Source of the DNA: Lycorma delicatula
Taxonomy: Eukaryota; Arthropoda; Insecta; Hemiptera; Fulgoridae
Assembly (NCBI RefSeq): GCF_047948215.1
Contig: NC_134455.1
Location: 323,694,147-323,758,146, forward strand
Reading direction: 5' to 3'
Length of the DNA stretch: 64,000 bases
Part shown: piece after piece, positions 61,912 to 64,000 of the stretch
Position numbering within the stretch: the first letter of the stretch is position 1
Layout: the number at the start of each line of letters is the position of its first letter
Notes under the pieces: generated by a model
Databases searched by the model: none
Told to the model about the DNA's origin: nothing
Seen by the model: only the letters and a program-made list of their open reading frames with translations
Made by a program: the position numbers and the translations under genes

Positions 61912-61952
61912 TTACAGACCATTAAATTGTATAATGTTAGACAGTGAGATGT
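61912..61952 (-). CDS. candidate terminal exon pairing with 62,120-62,173
   Basis: On the minus strand, after an acceptor with a clean pyrimidine tract (ggttttttttcaaag, AG at 61,953-61,954), the sequence AC ATC TCA CTG … reads (D)ISLSNIIQFNGL and TAA (61,912-61,914). The two leading bases complete the codon left by the exon at 62,120-62,173 (G+AC = Asp), so the phases agree. The intervening intron would be about 165 bases. An alternative frame across the same DNA (minus 61,785-62,003) is also open and fairly protein-like, so the frame is uncertain. Confidence 0.25.
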
Positions 61953-62119
61953 CTTTGAAAAAAAACCAGTGGTTAGTTTCAAGTAATAATAAACAGATAG
62001 CATGATTTTTTAATTTAAATTAAAGAGCAAGAATTACAGAGTTAAAAAATAACAAAGAGCTGTTTATATAGAGAAAATGTACAAAATTATTGCCCATACT
62101 AGCAAAAATTAGTACTTAC

Positions 62120-62173
62120 CTGAATCTGGTAGTTTTTGGAAATTAATATTAATGAAAAAATACCTCTGACTTA
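62120..62173 (-). CDS. candidate 54-nt exon with a consensus donor
   Basis: The minus strand has a perfect consensus donor, CAG|GTAAGT (donor on plus 62,114-62,119), and an acceptor 'attactttttag' (AG at 62,174-62,175). Between them, in phase 2, it reads SQRYFFININFQKLPDS plus one base, open throughout. Its phase fits the candidate terminal exon at 61,912-61,952, giving …KLPDSDISLSNIIQFNGL* across the junction. I do not recognise the protein and see no further upstream exon before the LINE at 62,260. Chance is possible. Confidence 0.3.
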
Positions 62174-62259
62174 CTAAAAAGTAATAAGTTATTTTCTGTT
62201 TTTAAAAAAAAAATGGAATTAATTATTAGTTCATAAACTTGAAAAAAATTTCATTCTAT

Positions 62260-64000
62260 CACAGACCAGATGATTAATATTGAAAATGCAATATTAATCT
62301 CTTTACTAATAAACCCTGAAAAAGCTTTTAATATGACTTGGAGATATGGCTTTTTAAATCAGTTACAAGATAGGGGAATAAGAGGACGATTTCTAAGTAT
62401 CATTAAAATTTATCTGGAGGAAATTCTCTTTGAAGTGTTAGAATTGTGAACCAATATTCGTCAGTGAGAAAATTGGAAAATGGTATACCTCAAGGACCGC
62501 AGCTAAGCAGAACCTTGTTTACAATTGCAGTGAACAAGTTCATTACCACTATACCATTTGACATTAGAAAAAGCTTATATGTGGATGATCTTGCAATTTT
62601 CTTTGTCAGCAATCAAACTGCAATTGTTAAATACAAGCTAAAGATGATGAATAACAAGCTTGTCAAAGTAGCAAACATGATTGGATTCCAATTCTAAATT
62701 GAAAAAACATGTGTACATTTTTGTAGAAAAAGTTCAGCTTACAGAACCCAATTTTGGCAATGGATAATAAATTTATTGAATACAAAGAAACAGTAGTTTC
62801 TTAGGTCTCACTTTCGAGAGATGGAGGGTGCACTTAACGGAACTAGTAACAAAATTTCAGAAACCACAAAATGTTATCAGGGGTCTGTCAAACTTGAACT
62901 GGAACTCTGATAAAGTGGTATTGTTGAAACTTTAGAAAGCGTTGATCCAATCTAGAATAGAATATGGATCAATAGCATATGGCTCTACTAGACTCACCTA
63001 AAGAAACTCATTGTGGTCTGTATTATAGGAATCAGGCTTACTACAGGAGCCTTATACACAAGCTTAATTGAGAGTATTTTGTCAGAAGCCAGAGTTTCCC
63101 ACTGAATTACAGAAGGAAAATTGCATTACTAAGATACACAGCTCATGTCTTGGCTTTCCCAAGACATATAAATTTTGATTCTGTTTATAAACATAATTTG
63201 GCTGAACAGTATCGGAAAAGACCTACTCCTTTTCCACACTTACTGGAATAAGAAGATTGAAAATCTGTGGAAACCATTTTTTAACAGAAGTTTTGACAGT
63301 TTCCAAAAGAGAAACCCACCGTGGGTAATACCAACAGTGAAGGGCCGCATCCACTTAAAAAAGAAGACAAAATTGGGAATACTGAATGTTTTTAATCAAA
63401 TTTCTTTTCAATGATTGATATCCAAATATAAAAACTACACCCATATGTTCACTGATGGGTAGAAGACTGAGATCAATGTTGGAAGCTCTGTAGTCATACA
63501 TGACGAATCCCACTTTTGGGAACTATCTAATACAGCCAGTGTCTAGACAGCAGAGTTATATGCTACTTAGCAAGCTTCTCACTTTGTTTTACATTATAGC
63601 AAGAAAGAGTGCTTTTCTGCTCTGATTCTTTAAGTACGATCATTGCATTAAGTTATAGGTTCACATTTGATGCATTTACTCAAAATGTCTTAATACTGGC
63701 CACACTTGTATTCCAGGGAATGTAGCAGCTAATTGAGCAGACAAGCTCAATGAAGTCAACATTACTTTAGATTAGATGAATTTAAAAACCATGCCACTCA
63801 GGCTATAATAAAGGAATTGATTAGGAAGTGGGGTATGCTTACAATGAGCATAATTCCACTAAGAGCACCTTATTTTTCATTAAAATAAGAAATTCTCTGA
63901 TGTGTCGAGAACAAGTTGGTGGTGACATTACAAGACTTTGAGTTGGTCAAATTAGACTCACAATGTCATTCATGTTAGCAGAACAGATACCAGTATGTGG
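62260..64000 (+). mobile_element. I/Jockey-type LINE with RT and RNase H, cut by window end
   Basis: The plus strand starts inside RT with NPEKAFNMTWRYGFLNQLQD (about 62,310) and RGRFLSIIKIYLEE. Then 62,446-62,697 encodes YSSVRKLENGIPQGPQLSRT (the GIPQGSPLS block), the catalytic YVDD at 62,578-62,589, and KVANMIGFQF followed by a TAA. Thumb text follows (IEKTCVHFCRKSSAY, ALIQSRIEYGSIAYGSTRL). 63,175-63,414 is the linker before RNase H. RNase H begins at about 63,427 with YTHMFTDG and goes on through ELSNTASV*TAELYAT near 63,520. The last bases encode LTMSFMLAEQIPVCG-like text, the conserved block after RNase H. It is 5' truncated, with stops and frameshifts. The RT-RNase H order points to the I or Jockey group. 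Confidence 0.85.

Larger units (their letters stand above)
51630..64000. other. CpG-depleted domain 3, runs off the window
   Basis: I count about four CpG in 52,021-53,020 and about two in 60,000-61,000, against about a dozen in 51,190-51,625. The depletion continues to the end of the window. The domain contains a LINE on each strand, a young SINE (richer in CpG than its host) and candidate exons on both strands. Confidence 0.65.

Noticed and set aside
1..64000. Prokaryotic operons, CRISPR arrays, phage or endogenous viral genes
   Set aside because: No long ORFs, no ribosome-binding-site pattern, no regular short repeats with spacers, and no recognisable viral protein; RT motifs belong to LINEs.

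Overview
The window looks like insect nuclear DNA: about 30% GC, long stretches with no real ORFs, microsatellites, tRNA-derived SINEs, non-LTR retrotransposon (LINE) remnants and several decayed IS630/Tc1/mariner transposons. The mix of repeats suggests a large, repeat-rich hemipteran genome, possibly a planthopper or lanternfly relative. That placement is inferred from impression and was not searched. I see no intact host gene, operon, rRNA, CRISPR array or prokaryotic signal. The best-supported features are mobile-element fossils.

Layout. 1-6.9 kb is AT-rich intergenic sequence with one SINE. 6.9-15.0 kb is strikingly poor in CpG and holds three LINE fragments (about 9.95-11.6 kb minus, 11.85-12.5 kb minus, 12.86-14.2 kb plus) and a candidate micro-exon at 7688-7740. 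15-31.3 kb has normal CpG and carries SINE copies, a fold-back MITE (22,864-23,099), a broken IS630-like transposase (about 24 kb) and a nearly complete but inactive mariner-type element with DD41D spacing (25,488-26,776). 31.4-36.2 kb is CpG-poor again, with a 230-bp GA-rich tract, a second Tc1/mariner-superfamily fossil (32,184-33,381) and an unrecognised broken coding remnant (35,076-35,316). 36.1-37.4 kb is a third such fossil. 37.5-38.2 kb has a coding-like broken frame and a GC-rich island. 42,599-43,426 is a perfect-looking 412-bp tandem duplication. 51.6-64.0 kb is the third CpG-poor block, with a probable piggyBac-like remnant, a SINE with a perfect 14-bp target-site duplication, an RT-bearing LINE (56.9-59.2 kb minus), candidate exons on both strands, and an RT/RNase H LINE that runs off the window end.

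How it fits together. The most unusual signal is compositional. CpG density falls from roughly 20-30 per kb to roughly 1-5 per kb at fairly sharp boundaries (about 6.9, 15.0, 31.4, 36.2 and 51.6 kb) with little change in GC. In insects that keep DNA methylation, methylated transcribed gene bodies show this depletion, so the CpG-poor blocks may be introns of unseen genes and the CpG-normal blocks unmethylated intergenic DNA. All four LINE remnants lie in the CpG-poor blocks. I found no convincing new multi-gene system; the points to test are the CpG mosaic, the candidate exons and the structured repeats.
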